A stretch of 46,697 nucleotides of DNA from Peptococcaceae bacterium UBA7702 (GTDB lineage Bacteria; Bacillota; Dehalobacteriia; UBA7702), in NCBI GenBank assembly GCA_002482535.1, contig DLGE01000012.1, forward strand, positions 1 through 46,697, given 5' to 3'. The translations under genes were made by a program, and so were the position numbers. Below, piece after piece: positions 7,799 to 16,104 of the stretch. The stretch's first letter is position 1, and each line of letters opens with the position of its first letter. Under the pieces are notes generated by a model that saw nothing but the letters and a program-made list of their open reading frames with translations, ran no database searches and was not told the DNA's origin.

Positions 7799-8365
7799 TT
7801 AGCGCACCAAACTCATGCCCTTTTCCAGCGCGGCATAATTCATATCGCGCAGAGCGGGGTTGGCTTCGAATTTTTTGGCAAATTTATGTTCCAGGGCATC
7901 TTTGATCACGTCAACAGAAACCATATCGGTCAAGCCGAGAACAGCGCCCATGATGATGACATTGAAAACACGGACGTGCAGTTCGGTATTGGCGATTTCG
8001 TGGGCGGGAATTTCCACGATTTTCGCCACTTCGTCTGCTTTGGGCAGATTTTTTCTGGCTTCCGCCGAAATATTGGCATCATAAACATAGATCGTGTTGG
8101 GATTGACGTACATTTTCACGCGGTTGACGGCACGGTCGCTTAAGGCGACGATGAGATCGGCATCGTCAAATTTCGGGGAGCCGATCACCTCGGAGGAGAT
8201 CTGCATAAAGGCAACGGAAACGCCGCCTCGCTGTTCCACGCCGAAATTGGGAATGTACATCACTTGTTTCCCTGTTTTATAAGACGCTTCCGAAAGGATC
8301 GCGGCAACGGACTGAACCCCTTGGCCGCCTTCACCGGCGAGCATGATTCTTTTCAGATCACTCAT
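7799..8365 (-). CDS. korC: 2-oxoacid:ferredoxin oxidoreductase, gamma subunit
   Basis: This 188-aa cytoplasmic subunit belongs to the POR/KOR gamma domain family. The N-terminal GEGGQGVQS loop is the family signature, and YIPNFGVEQRGG matches the conserved region that contacts the CoA/TPP site. It starts with an ATG that overlaps the korB stop (ATGA), with GGGGGGCAGG as the ribosome-binding element. Together with the alpha, beta and delta subunits it forms a four-subunit enzyme that converts a 2-oxoacid, CoA and oxidised ferredoxin into acyl-CoA, CO2 and reduced ferredoxin. Confidence 0.88.
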   Translation of the reverse strand: MSDLKRIMLAGEGGQGVQSVAAILSEASYKTGKQVMYIPNFGVEQRGGVSVAFMQISSEVIGSPKFDDADLIVALSDRAVNRVKMYVNPNTIYVYDANISAEARKNLPKADEVAKIVEIPAHEIANTELHVRVFNVIIMGAVLGLTDMVSVDVIKDALEHKFAKKFEANPALRDMNYAALEKGMSLVR

Positions 8366-9132
8366 TGATCCTGCCCCCCTTTCTCCGGAACTTTGAATTC
8401 ACCGACGGGATATTCCGCCTGCATTTCATCTTCCAGGAAAGCCCAAGTTTTCTGAGCATTGGTGGCCCAGTTGGTGGGACAGGTGGACAGCGCTTCCACA
8501 AAAGAGAAGCCGCTACCGTTCATTTGGGCCTGTAAGGCTTTTTTCAGATAATTTTTCAACTGTTTCGGTTTCGCCACAGTGCCCCGGGCGACATAGGCGC
8601 CTTCCCCGGCCATGGCGGCAATCATTTCCGGGCCGTGGGTGGGTTCCCCTTGCTGTTCGACACTTCTGCCGTAAGGAGACGTTTCCGTCTTCTGACCCGG
8701 CAACGTCGTGGGGGCCATCTGACCACCGGTCATGCCGTAGTTGGTGTTGTTGACCAAAATGGAAGTGATCTTTTCGTTGCGCGCGGCGCAGTTCACCAAA
8801 TGCTGGGAACCAATAGCGTAACCGCCGCCGTCGCCCATATAGGCGATGACGATTTTATCGGGAGTCGCTCTTTTCACTCCGGCGCAAACCGCGTTGGTGC
8901 GGCCGTGGTGGGTCTGAATTGTATCGCAATTAAAGAAGTCGATGGCCAAAAGGCAGCAGCCGATATCGACACTGAATATGACTTTATCCTGAATTCCCAG
9001 TTCATCGATGGCTTCGCCCAACGCTTTGAGGACGATTCCATGACCGCAGCCGGGACAGAATTTATGGGTTTTTGTTTCTTTACGCCAGCACGCAGGCATT
9101 GCCGGTGCGACATTGTTGAATTCAACAGCCAT
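8362..9132 (-). CDS. korB: 2-oxoacid:ferredoxin oxidoreductase, TPP-binding beta subunit
   Basis: This 256-aa subunit binds thiamine pyrophosphate. The TPP/Mg motif is GDGGGYAIG, followed about 25 residues later by LVNNTNYGMTGGQMAPTT. The N-terminal FCPGCGHG and DIGCC are typical of the beta chain of KOR/VOR enzymes. A GGAGGGAAAGAA element precedes the ATG. The 2-oxoglutarate versus branched-chain 2-oxoacid (VOR) choice cannot be settled from the motifs. The four-subunit order alpha-beta-gamma-delta and the absence of an N-terminal ferredoxin in the alpha chain fit either. Confidence 0.88.
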   Translation of the reverse strand: MAVEFNNVAPAMPACWRKETKTHKFCPGCGHGIVLKALGEAIDELGIQDKVIFSVDIGCCLLAIDFFNCDTIQTHHGRTNAVCAGVKRATPDKIVIAYMGDGGGYAIGSQHLVNCAARNEKITSILVNNTNYGMTGGQMAPTTLPGQKTETSPYGRSVEQQGEPTHGPEMIAAMAGEGAYVARGTVAKPKQLKNYLKKALQAQMNGSGFSFVEALSTCPTNWATNAQKTWAFLEDEMQAEYPVGEFKVPEKGGQDQ

Positions 9133-9144
9133 TTCTTTCCCTCC

Positions 9145-10233
9145 TTATTTCATCATGGACTTGACTTGGTCGACAAGTTCGTCAGAGCTAACACCTTTAC
9201 CAGGCTTGAAATAACCGGTAATCGGTACGGTAAGACCATAGAGTTCTTCAGTAATGAAGCGTTTCATCTGGCCGAGGGCACTTTCTACCACGAGAATATT
9301 TTGCTTGCCTGCTACCGCCGCGGCAAGCTGTTTGCCGGGAAACGGTCTTAAGGTAATGGGACGGAAATAGCCGACTTTGTAACCGTCTTTGCGCAGGTTC
9401 TTCACTGCTTCTTTGCAGGCGCGGCTGACCACGCCGTGGCCGACCACGATGATTTCGGCGTCGTCGGTGAACTCTTCCTCGTATTCGGTGATTTCATCTT
9501 TGAAGGAATCGTAATGGGCTTTCAAATCATTGACCACGTCGAGGAGTTCTTCTTCAGTATTATAGGTGTTTTTGAAGAAAGAGGGATCGCGGTCAACGCC
9601 GGGTTTGCCGGGAGCACCCACGTAAGGTTTCGTTTCTTCCATGACAATACCGCGGGAAGCGGGATCGTACATGGTGACGGCTTCTCTCATTTTGGCCTGG
9701 TAACCGTCGCCCAAAACGATGGTGGGAACGCTGTATTTCCAGGCTGTATTAAATGCTTTGATGGTGTAATCGTAAAGATCCTGATGGCCGGCAGTGGAGT
9801 AGACAACGCGGAAACCTTCACCATTGCCGCCATAACAGCACATGGTGACTTCCTGCTGGGAATAGATTACCGTTGCCGTAGACGGGCCGCCCCGTTGCTG
9901 AACGACAACGACGATGGGGATTCTCATCATTTCCGCCATGGTAAGGGGTTCCTGCATCAAGACGGTGCCGGGACCTGCCGTGGCAGTAAATGCCCGGGTA
10001 CCGGTGAGAACGCCGCCGCAGGTCGTGAATCCAGCGGAGAGCTCATCCTCCGTCTGGAGGAAATTGCGGTCATGTTTCGGCGCCAATCTCGTCCAATAAT
10101 GCATGATTTCGTTCTGAGGGGTGATGGGATAACCATACATAATTTGGGCATCCGCTGCCAATGCCGCCCAGGCAACAACTTCGTTGCCGGTAACGAATAC
10201 ATTGGTATCCTTCTCAATCGGTTTTGTGGCCAT
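9145..10233 (-). CDS. korA: 2-oxoacid:ferredoxin oxidoreductase, alpha subunit
   Basis: This 362-aa subunit contains the POR pyrimidine-binding domain in the first two thirds (GNEVVAWAALAADAQ, YGYPITPQNE, QTEDELSAG, TATAGPG) and the domain II transketolase-like fold at the C-terminus (EIIVVGHGVVSRA, YFRPITLRPFP). The start is the ATG preceded by AAAGGAGAG; an upstream in-frame ATG would add 18 residues without a ribosome-binding site. It sits 57 bp after a P-loop protein gene and 12 bp before korB, in one operon. The annotation could equally be vorB. Confidence 0.87.
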   Translation of the reverse strand: MATKPIEKDTNVFVTGNEVVAWAALAADAQIMYGYPITPQNEIMHYWTRLAPKHDRNFLQTEDELSAGFTTCGGVLTGTRAFTATAGPGTVLMQEPLTMAEMMRIPIVVVVQQRGGPSTATVIYSQQEVTMCCYGGNGEGFRVVYSTAGHQDLYDYTIKAFNTAWKYSVPTIVLGDGYQAKMREAVTMYDPASRGIVMEETKPYVGAPGKPGVDRDPSFFKNTYNTEEELLDVVNDLKAHYDSFKDEITEYEEEFTDDAEIIVVGHGVVSRACKEAVKNLRKDGYKVGYFRPITLRPFPGKQLAAAVAGKQNILVVESALGQMKRFITEELYGLTVPITGYFKPGKGVSSDELVDQVKSMMK

Positions 10234-10290
10234 AAAATTCTCTCCTTTCAGCCAAAAAAGTTTCTCTTCTAAACTATCCTCTATCAATGT

Positions 10291-10953
10291 TTACCAAAAG
10301 CCCAAAGGCAGGTAACGTGTTAATAGTCGAACAGGGACGCCTTCATAGACGCCGTCGGGAAAATCCGGGGCAAACCGCTCCTCAACCGCCATGGCGACGA
10401 GGGGCAAAGCAACCTTTTCCGCCGCCTCCTTGACCATGGCAAAACCGTCTTTCATCATCGCCACCGTCGTTTGTTCCGCAAGGTGGGTATTGGCGATCAG
10501 TCCGTCGGCAGGGCCGGCTTCATACAGATATTCGATGATTCTTTCCACTGAATTGGTCATCGGCCTCAAGGTATTCACCACAAAAAGGACCTTTAAATCC
10601 TTTTCCTCGGCAACCCCTTCCAGCAGATTCAATATGGCGCTGCCTTTGGCGCCGTAACCGATATCGAGGATCACATCGCCCTCGTTTTTCAGCGCCCAGC
10701 GCATGGCGGGGTGGAGGGTAGAGCCGGCTTCACCGAGACCCAGGGTTTCTTCGGTCTTCCAAGCAATCACATGCACGCCTTTTTCCTCTAATAAAGGAAT
10801 CAGCGGACGCAGCGTGTAAACGGGTTCCACCAGATCGAGATCGACCAATGTCACCCTTCTGCCCTGTGCCGCCAAAGAGATTGCGCGATTCACCGCATTT
10901 TCACTTTTACCGGAAGCATATTCTCCGATATAGGCTTCAACAAATCTACCCAT
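10291..10953 (-). CDS. P-loop (MinD/CobQ-like) NTPase heading the kor operon
   Basis: This is a 220-aa cytoplasmic protein. The N-terminus IGEYASGKSENA fits a Walker A motif (GxxxxGKS), VTLVDLDLVEP gives the extended acidic Walker B strand typical of SIMIBI ATPases, and DVILDIGYGAKGS resembles the switch II region. A later VVNTLRPMTNS fits the base-binding strand. The precise role is unknown. Its position as first gene of the kor operon suggests a function tied to assembly or activity of the oxidoreductase, for example in metal-cluster or cofactor handling, but this is inference. No DNA-partition partner (ParB) is present, so a plasmid-partition role is unlikely. Confidence 0.7.
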   Translation of the reverse strand: MGRFVEAYIGEYASGKSENAVNRAISLAAQGRRVTLVDLDLVEPVYTLRPLIPLLEEKGVHVIAWKTEETLGLGEAGSTLHPAMRWALKNEGDVILDIGYGAKGSAILNLLEGVAEEKDLKVLFVVNTLRPMTNSVERIIEYLYEAGPADGLIANTHLAEQTTVAMMKDGFAMVKEAAEKVALPLVAMAVEERFAPDFPDGVYEGVPVRLLTRYLPLGFW

Positions 10954-10983
10954 AAAATCATCCGTTTCATCTTGTATCTAATG

Positions 10984-11012
10984 ATTATAGCATACCTGTT
11001 CCACACCAACAA
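10984..11012 (-). promoter_or_regulatory. Promoter of the kor operon
   Basis: On the minus strand TTGTTG (11012-11007), a 17-bp spacer and TATAAT (10989-10984), with a TG one base upstream of the -10 box (extended -10). It lies 31 bp before the ATG of the P-loop gene. Confidence 0.75.
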
Positions 11013-11340
11013 GAGAATATCTCGGAATTTGTGCAAATTTTTGACATTTTGCATAAAAACCAAACGTCCCGAAACAGACCGCTAAAATCACCGCAAACAG
11101 CTTGGTGAAAACGTAAGTACCAGCGATCCTTCCTTCAGTTTAAGGATACCCCGATCAAAGGGAATCCACTCTTTAAAATCATCAAATCGGGATAATCTTG
11201 TCATTTGCCGTCCACCACGCCGCCTCTCCCTTAACACGACGCCGCCAATGACACCGGCGCGCCGGGAAAAGCGGAGAACCGCAAGGGTTTCAGAATCCTA
11301 TAGAATATGCAAACCCCGCGGTGTTCAGAACCGCGGGGCA
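11013..11340. other. Non-coding gap with GC-rich hairpin
   Basis: No credible gene was found between the kor promoter and the repeat at 11341. The only clear structure is a 9-bp GC-rich hairpin (11314-11322 paired with 11330-11338). It may be part of the adjacent repeat unit or a 3' end for the PIN-like gene, since it is followed by TTT on the minus strand. Confidence 0.5.
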
Positions 11341-11412
11341 GACCGTAGACAAAGTCTGATACGCAATGAATGCTTTGGCCTACGACAGCTTATGTACTCT
11401 ATACAGGATGAT
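11341..11412 (-). repeat. Structured intergenic repeat, copy R4 (inverted, degenerate)
   Basis: In reverse complement this copy matches R3 (1113-1210) over cataagctgtcgtaggccaa, the following tgcgtatcag and the downstream GTAGAC/GTCGAG region. The loop half has decayed: GTAC is kept on one side only. A second hairpin (11421-11429 paired with 11433-11441) lies beside it, just after the stop of the PIN-like gene. Confidence 0.6.
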
Positions 11413-11472
11413 ATGTTTTTGAGAAACGCGGAGCGTTTCTCAGTCTGGCAGAGGTGTAACGGGTGCCTACTT

Positions 11473-12036
11473 TTACTTTTTATCTTTCAGCAGAGGTTTG
11501 ATGGCATTGTAATATTCCCCCGCTTTTCTGCTGTCCTTATACTCTTTTTGCAGAGCGTTGCTGACGCCGTTTTTGGTCTTGTAGCGCTGAACAAACCCGG
11601 CGATGATTTCCCCGGCTTTTTCATCCTTCACAAGCGCCTTCACTTCCGCGATGAGGGCGGCCTTTTCCGTTTCAAAGTCCTTGCCGGCGACATCCGCCAC
11701 ACAGGACACTTTCACTTTTCGTTTGGCCCAATAGGGACAGAGGCATTGGAACCCCTTGTCCTTGCTGACGATAAAAAACTCATCGCCTTTGCTTTCCGCG
11801 GCCAAAGCCCCGAGGCACGTAGAAAGCTGGAAGTCCAGGGCGTTTTTGCCGCCCCCTTCCACTTTTTGAAACTGAATATCCGCGCCGGATTCGTTCAGTC
11901 GCCGGTGCAGACCGAAGGACATTTTATTGGCATTTTCCGTATAAAACAGGATCACGCGGTAATCGGCATTGAGCTTGCTGATGCCGTTTAAGCCGCTTTC
12001 GTTTACATTTTCATAATCGACTAAATAAGTTTTCAT
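11473..12036 (-). CDS. PIN/NYN-like domain protein
   Basis: This is a 187-aa cytoplasmic protein. The N-terminal YLVDYENVNESG, the central KNALDFQLS and FIVSKDKGF place conserved acidic residues (D7, E9, then Asp in ALDF and SKDKG) in the order seen in PIN/NYN nuclease folds. This suggests a metal-dependent RNase. The C-terminal third is helical and basic (FVQRYKTKNG, LQKEYKD, KPLLKDKK) and could bind nucleic acid. There is no antitoxin-like small gene next to it, so it does not look like a VapC toxin. It is monocistronic, with its own promoter and with a terminator upstream separating it from eutH. Catalytic activity is inferred from the fold only. Confidence 0.6.
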   Translation of the reverse strand: MKTYLVDYENVNESGLNGISKLNADYRVILFYTENANKMSFGLHRRLNESGADIQFQKVEGGGKNALDFQLSTCLGALAAESKGDEFFIVSKDKGFQCLCPYWAKRKVKVSCVADVAGKDFETEKAALIAEVKALVKDEKAGEIIAGFVQRYKTKNGVSNALQKEYKDSRKAGEYYNAIKPLLKDKK

Positions 12037-12062
12037 GGTTTCTCGCTTTCTGATATTTTAGT

Positions 12063-12091
12063 ATTATACCACATATCAGCAATATCCACAA
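12063..12091 (-). promoter_or_regulatory. Promoter of the PIN/NYN-like gene
   Basis: On the minus strand TTGTGG (12091-12086), a 17-bp spacer and TATAAT (12068-12063), ending 26 bp upstream of the ATG. Confidence 0.65.
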
Positions 12092-12103
12092 ATAAAGGGT
12101 ATA

Positions 12104-12128
12104 AAGGCGCTCCATAGTGGAGCGCCTT
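12104..12128 (-). terminator. Terminator after eutH
   Basis: An 11-bp stem with a 3-nt loop (12118-12128 paired with 12104-12114) is followed on the minus strand by TTTATACCCTTTATT. It closes the HAD-TIM-eutH operon. Confidence 0.7.
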
Positions 12129-12141
12129 AGACTGTTATTCT

Positions 12142-13335
12142 TCAATTTTCATTTTTCATTTTATCGATGGAGGGTACGGCGATCAGGCGGGCGAAAACCA
12201 CGCCGATGATACCGCCGATCAACTGACCGACAAAAACAGGGATCACCAGATTGGGCTGAAAATTCATGTTAAAGGCGATCCAGTCCCCTAAGGAATAACC
12301 GGCGCAGACCACAAAGGCAATGGTGATGACCTTGCTTTTGGCATCCATATTCTTGATCATGCCAAAAAGAGCGATGCCATTGGCCATGCCTGCCACCAAA
12401 CCGGCGCTGCCGGTTTCGTCGAGACCGACCTTTCTGCCGATGGCGCTCAAAGGCCCGCCGAAAAACTTACGGATCAGATAAACCATGGGGAAGGCACCGG
12501 TGAGCATCATGGCAATGGCGCCCAAAAGCTCAATGGCGCGAAAACTGCTTTCCTCATCGGCAAAAGCGGAGTCAAACCCCCAACTGCCGAAAACCGCCGA
12601 GAAAAAGCCGGTGTAATACTGGATGATGGACGCCGCCACCACCAAAGTCAGCACGGAAAGCAGCAGACGGCCAAAAATCATAAAACCCTTCACCATGATC
12701 TTGGGGAAAAACTTCAAACCGACGGCCAAAAGACCACAAAATAAAATCAGGGGAACGAGATTGATCAGCACAACACCCATATCCATATGCAGCTGATAAG
12801 CGGCTTCCCCGGTGGTGATGAATTCCGTGCGTACCATGGGCTTGGTGAGCCACATGATAAAACAGGAAATAAAAACGCCGAAGGGAATGGCAAGAATACC
12901 GCTCATGGCGCCCAATGCCATATAGGGCTGATCCTTTTTTTCAAGGATGGAAAGACCCACGGGGATGTTGAAGGCAAAGGTCGATGCTGCCATCACGCCG
13001 ACGCAAATCGCCATCATCGTGATTTCCGGCGACGCCGCCAATTGCAGCGCCAAGGCATAACCGCCGCAATCCGCGGGTACAAAAGTCGCCGCGGCAATGG
13101 CCGTATCCGCGCCGATCAGAGAGAACAGACCGCCGAAAACTTTATTGACGCCAATCACCAGAAAGGGAACGGAAACCATCAACCCCACCACAGGAATAAA
13201 TAGTGAAGCCAACACGGAAAGGCCCTCATGAAAGGACTTGCCGAGACCGCTGTCGGGGTTGATCACCGACGCCAAGGCCCCTGCGGCGCAGCAGGCCATA
13301 ATGATGTAGAGTACAATGCTACCGACGATCTCCAT
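12142..13335 (-). CDS. eutH: EutH-family ethanolamine permease
   Basis: This is a 397-aa polytopic inner-membrane protein with about ten TM segments and no signal peptide. It resembles EutH along its length, with FVPADCGGYALALQLA, FNIPVGLSI, the central LITLIPL-like helices and VCAGYSLGDWIAFN in the C-terminal half. The family imports ethanolamine. AAGGAGGAG stands 6 bp before the ATG, and the start overlaps the end of the TIM-barrel gene by 17 bp. No ethanolamine ammonia-lyase, shell protein or EutVW regulator is in the window, so the transported substrate here may not be ethanolamine. Confidence 0.85.
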   Translation of the reverse strand: MEIVGSIVLYIIMACCAAGALASVINPDSGLGKSFHEGLSVLASLFIPVVGLMVSVPFLVIGVNKVFGGLFSLIGADTAIAAATFVPADCGGYALALQLAASPEITMMAICVGVMAASTFAFNIPVGLSILEKKDQPYMALGAMSGILAIPFGVFISCFIMWLTKPMVRTEFITTGEAAYQLHMDMGVVLINLVPLILFCGLLAVGLKFFPKIMVKGFMIFGRLLLSVLTLVVAASIIQYYTGFFSAVFGSWGFDSAFADEESSFRAIELLGAIAMMLTGAFPMVYLIRKFFGGPLSAIGRKVGLDETGSAGLVAGMANGIALFGMIKNMDAKSKVITIAFVVCAGYSLGDWIAFNMNFQPNLVIPVFVGQLIGGIIGVVFARLIAVPSIDKMKNEN

Positions 13336-14245
13336 GGAATACTCCTCCTTCGTTCAGTTGTTCTTTTAAAATACTGTATGTATGAGTTAAATAAGCAACG
13401 GGATCTTCTTTTAACTCCCCGTTTTCATAATAAAGTTCCAGGGCCAGTTCACCGCGAAAGTCAATTTCCTTTAAGGCGTCGATCACCAACGGCCAGGAAA
13501 TATTCCCTGCAAAGGGCAGCAGATGCTGATCGGCGCTACCGTCGTTATCATGAACGTGAACCACCTTCAGGCGGTTGCCGATTTTTTTGATCGCTTTCGG
13601 AAGGTCAAGGCCGGCCAAATTGGCGTGGCCGCAGTCAAAACAGATGCCGCAAACCCCCTTACTGAAGGTACTATTGACAGCATCGGTCACGGTGATCAGC
13701 TCCTCGATGCCGGGAGAAACACTTTTTAAGGGCCGGGCATCCTCCCCATCCCAGGGCTGATTCGTGCCGTTTTCCACATCGATGCGCAGTCCCAACTGCT
13801 CCGCCTGTTCCAAATAGGGTTGTAGATAGGCAATGTTCTGCTCCGCCGACGCTGCGGGCTGATAGCGCATCTCCCCATCGACAACAGTGCCCAGGTGCAT
13901 CACAAAATCAGTGACGCCGCAGGCGGCGGCGATTCTCATGGCACGCAGCATCACCCCTTGCCAGGCCTTGCCGTCGGTCTCATGGAAGAGGAAGGGATAA
14001 AACAGCGGGGCGTGGGCTCCGTTGACAGAAAGTCCGTAGCTGCGCAGGCGCTTCGCGAAGGCCGCGGTGTCAAAGTCCTCTGTGAGCAGCTCCGTCAACT
14101 CACCGAAGGCAAGGTTAACATGACGAAATCCGCTTTCCACCGCCTTTTCAAGGAAGGCGAAAAAAGGATCCAATTGATTGCGTGGACCGATACAGCGCGT
14201 GGTCGTCGAAAGCAGCATATGCTCCTCCAAAGCAGTGAAATTCAT
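13319..14245 (-). CDS. Xylose-isomerase-like TIM-barrel (AP endonuclease 2 family) enzyme
   Basis: This is a 308-aa cytoplasmic enzyme of the sugar phosphate isomerase/epimerase superfamily. Metal-binding residues typical of the fold are present: His in GAHAPLFYPF and MHLGTV, Glu in IDVENGTN, Asp/His in CFDCGHAN, VHVHDNDG, and the final Glu in LALELYYENG. The start ATG overlaps the stop of the HAD gene (ATGA), which indicates tight coupling. It sits between a phosphatase and a permease, so it probably isomerises or epimerises a product of the imported compound. The substrate is unknown. Confidence 0.75.
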   Translation of the reverse strand: MNFTALEEHMLLSTTTRCIGPRNQLDPFFAFLEKAVESGFRHVNLAFGELTELLTEDFDTAAFAKRLRSYGLSVNGAHAPLFYPFLFHETDGKAWQGVMLRAMRIAAACGVTDFVMHLGTVVDGEMRYQPAASAEQNIAYLQPYLEQAEQLGLRIDVENGTNQPWDGEDARPLKSVSPGIEELITVTDAVNSTFSKGVCGICFDCGHANLAGLDLPKAIKKIGNRLKVVHVHDNDGSADQHLLPFAGNISWPLVIDALKEIDFRGELALELYYENGELKEDPVAYLTHTYSILKEQLNEGGVFHGDRR

Positions 14246-14874
14246 TGGTTTTCCGTAATCTGTTGCAGCAAAGAAGCAAGCTCTGCCACACTGTCCACAA
14301 GGTAGTCGGCGCCGGCCTCTTTGAGATCTTCCTGAAACCCCCAACCGTAGGTCACGCCGATCAACAGATCAAGACCGGCTTTTTTGCCTTCCAGGATATC
14401 GCCTTTGGTATCTCCAATAAAGAGAATCTTTTCTCCGGGATACCTTACCTTCAGTTTCAGAAAAGTATTCACTTTGCTCGTTTCCTGATCGCCGCCAATG
14501 ACCTCGGTCACGCCGCCCACCTGATGGCGAGTTAAGATATCCTGAAGAAAAACGCTGTGGTTGCTGGAAACAATAAAAAGCGGAAAACGCTTCCCCAAAT
14601 CATTGAGGAGCGCCGCCGCGCCGGGAAACATCGGAATCTCCACGCCGCTTTTGGCGAGATCGCGGCGGTAGATCGCCCCCAATTCACGGCAGGTGGCTTC
14701 ATCAATGCCGTGTTTCGCGCATTCCTCAAAATAATTATTGCGGCAGAGCTTTTTCAAATCCTCGATATCATCGACGAGGCCGATACCCAATTTCTTATAA
14801 GCGCCGACATAATAAACGGATTCCACGGTGAGGGAATCAATGATGGTACCGTCGGCATCAAAGCAGATAATCAT
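14242..14874 (-). CDS. HAD-family hydrolase
   Basis: This is a 210-aa HAD phosphatase starting at MIICFDADGTIIDS (motif I). It continues with SSN (motif II, about residue 98), the conserved Lys near TSKVN and the acidic motif GDTKGDILEG, followed by a GVTYGWG turn. An ATG two codons upstream is possible, but AGAGG would then abut it. It is the first gene of the operon with the TIM-barrel enzyme and EutH, behind a strong promoter. It is phosphoglycolate-phosphatase-like, but its true substrate should be tied to the operon. Confidence 0.78.
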   Translation of the reverse strand: MIICFDADGTIIDSLTVESVYYVGAYKKLGIGLVDDIEDLKKLCRNNYFEECAKHGIDEATCRELGAIYRRDLAKSGVEIPMFPGAAALLNDLGKRFPLFIVSSNHSVFLQDILTRHQVGGVTEVIGGDQETSKVNTFLKLKVRYPGEKILFIGDTKGDILEGKKAGLDLLIGVTYGWGFQEDLKEAGADYLVDSVAELASLLQQITENQ

Positions 14875-14964
14875 GTTCATACCTCTTGTTGCAGTAAAAT
14901 CCAGACGATCGTCGTATTCATCGACAAAACCCTCTCTTTTCCGTATCATCATTACTTTATTTAT

Positions 14965-14993
14965 TCTATACCTTGAACCAAGTCCAATGTCAA
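14965..14993 (-). promoter_or_regulatory. Promoter of the HAD-TIM-eutH operon
   Basis: On the minus strand TTGACA (14993-14988), a 17-bp spacer and TATAGA (14970-14965). The 5' leader is about 85 nt long. Confidence 0.8.
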
Positions 14994-15149
14994 GCCTGAT
15001 CACGAGAGGATGGTTAATCTATGTATTCATTATAACAAATCCATTTAAAAAACAAACGCGATTCTTAAACAAAAAGGCAGGTTTGGTTAAGAATCTTTAA
15101 AACAGCTTTTTGATTATCCACTCTAATAACAACGGTCTTATGACGACCT

Positions 15150-15177
15150 GAAAGCCATGGTTTTCACCATGGCTTTC
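15150..15177 (-). terminator. Hairpin downstream of the membrane-protein gene
   Basis: A perfect 11-bp stem (15150-15160 with 15167-15177) and 6-nt loop lie 35 bp after the stop of the membrane-protein gene. There is no T-tract, so termination would be weak or Rho-dependent. Confidence 0.45.
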
Positions 15178-15211
15178 CCAAATATGATGATACGATTTTA
15201 TGATTTCAAGG

Positions 15212-15811
15212 TTACGCTTCCACAGTTTCCCCTTCTTCGGTGGGGGCAGATTCTTTGATTTTGCGATAAATTTGCTCTTCCTGTTTTGCACTGACCAAAT
15301 GTCCCAAATAACCAGCAGAAAAGAGAACCAGGCCAATCAACGTATTGAGAATAACAACCACCAACGGATAACTGACACTTGTAAACCACGATACGGCAAA
15401 AATGGAACCCAGGATGAAACCACCGGAGTAAAGCCCGGCAATTACATCAAGCACCGGAACAGCAGTAAAACCATAGGGGACCAGCACAAAGCCATCGACC
15501 GTCATTGTCATAGGAGTCAGTAAATAATAAATCAAGGCAAAAATCAAACAAATAATTCCAATGCCATTAAATAGTAGTAGCGCTTTCCCGTAATTTTTTT
15601 GTATCGTATAGCTTTTGCTTCCTACATAGACCCAAAAGATAAACAAAGCGACCATTGTAAGTAAGAGCAGAGGAATCATAATATTCCCACTCACTCCCGC
15701 GTCGGTTAAAAGATTCTGAAGGCCAAAAATAAGCAAATTCAACAAGGTAAATCCACAGGGGATCAGCAACAACAGCACCGTAGTTCTTTTTGAATTTTCC
15801 TTTTTCGTCAT
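15212..15811 (-). CDS. Membrane protein of unknown function
   Basis: This is a 199-aa protein with four or five TM helices (about 11-31, 43-63, 78-98, 110-150 and 155-180) and a charged tail (KQEEQIYRKIKES). It is not recognised. The ATG with GGGAGGAAAACAAA in front is chosen over an upstream in-frame codon that would add 32 unlikely residues. The transcript appears to have a leader of about 170 nt. A MerR-family regulator is encoded next upstream on the same strand, and a dyad lies in this gene's promoter, so regulation by that protein is possible. Confidence 0.65.
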   Translation of the reverse strand: MTKKENSKRTTVLLLLIPCGFTLLNLLIFGLQNLLTDAGVSGNIMIPLLLLTMVALFIFWVYVGSKSYTIQKNYGKALLLFNGIGIICLIFALIYYLLTPMTMTVDGFVLVPYGFTAVPVLDVIAGLYSGGFILGSIFAVSWFTSVSYPLVVVILNTLIGLVLFSAGYLGHLVSAKQEEQIYRKIKESAPTEEGETVEA

Positions 15812-15986
15812 TTTGTTTTCCTCCCTTACTTCATTTACATGCTCGTTCTTTTGTAAAGGTTCCCGCAAAATCCAACGGCAATTTACATCATGGTTTGCCG
15901 GAGACAATCGGGATGAAAAGGAATTTGCTTGTGCGGGGTGACAGTACCTTGCCTTGTATCACTTCCCTCCTTTTGGATGATGTCTT

Positions 15987-16016
15987 ATTATACCATAGCA
16001 GGGTATGTCCTGAAAA
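15987..16016 (-). promoter_or_regulatory. Promoter with dyad, possible MerR-type operator
   Basis: On the minus strand TTTTCA (16016-16011), an 18-bp spacer and TATAAT (15992-15987). The spacer contains the small dyad CATA-CCCTGC-TATG. Long spacers with a dyad are typical of MerR-activated promoters, and a MerR-family gene ends 85 bp away. The -35 match and the dyad are both weak. Confidence 0.4.
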
Positions 16017-16071
16017 TATATTTTCATTCATATATCATATTAGTCCAGAAATTCGAACAAAAATACAAAAA

Positions 16072-16104
16072 TAGAATTCTTTCGTTTGATCTGAAAGAAT
16101 TCTA
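16072..16104 (-). terminator. Terminator of the iscS-thiI-rnr-smpB-merR transcript
   Basis: A 12-bp stem (16072-16083 with 16093-16104) is followed on the minus strand by TTTTTGTATTTTTG. The hairpin overlaps the merR stop codon. Confidence 0.85.

Noticed and set aside
9436..10272. Long plus-strand ORF opposite korA
   Set aside because: It is a shadow of the strongly supported korA frame and its translation has no recognisable domain. The same applies to long antisense frames at 2031-2693, 17559-18248 and 31187-31810.
15888..15962. Possible 24-codon leader ORF after a strong AGGAGG, GTG start
   Set aside because: Spacing to GTG is only about 3 bp, and no stall motif or attenuator was seen. 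It could be real but cannot be supported.
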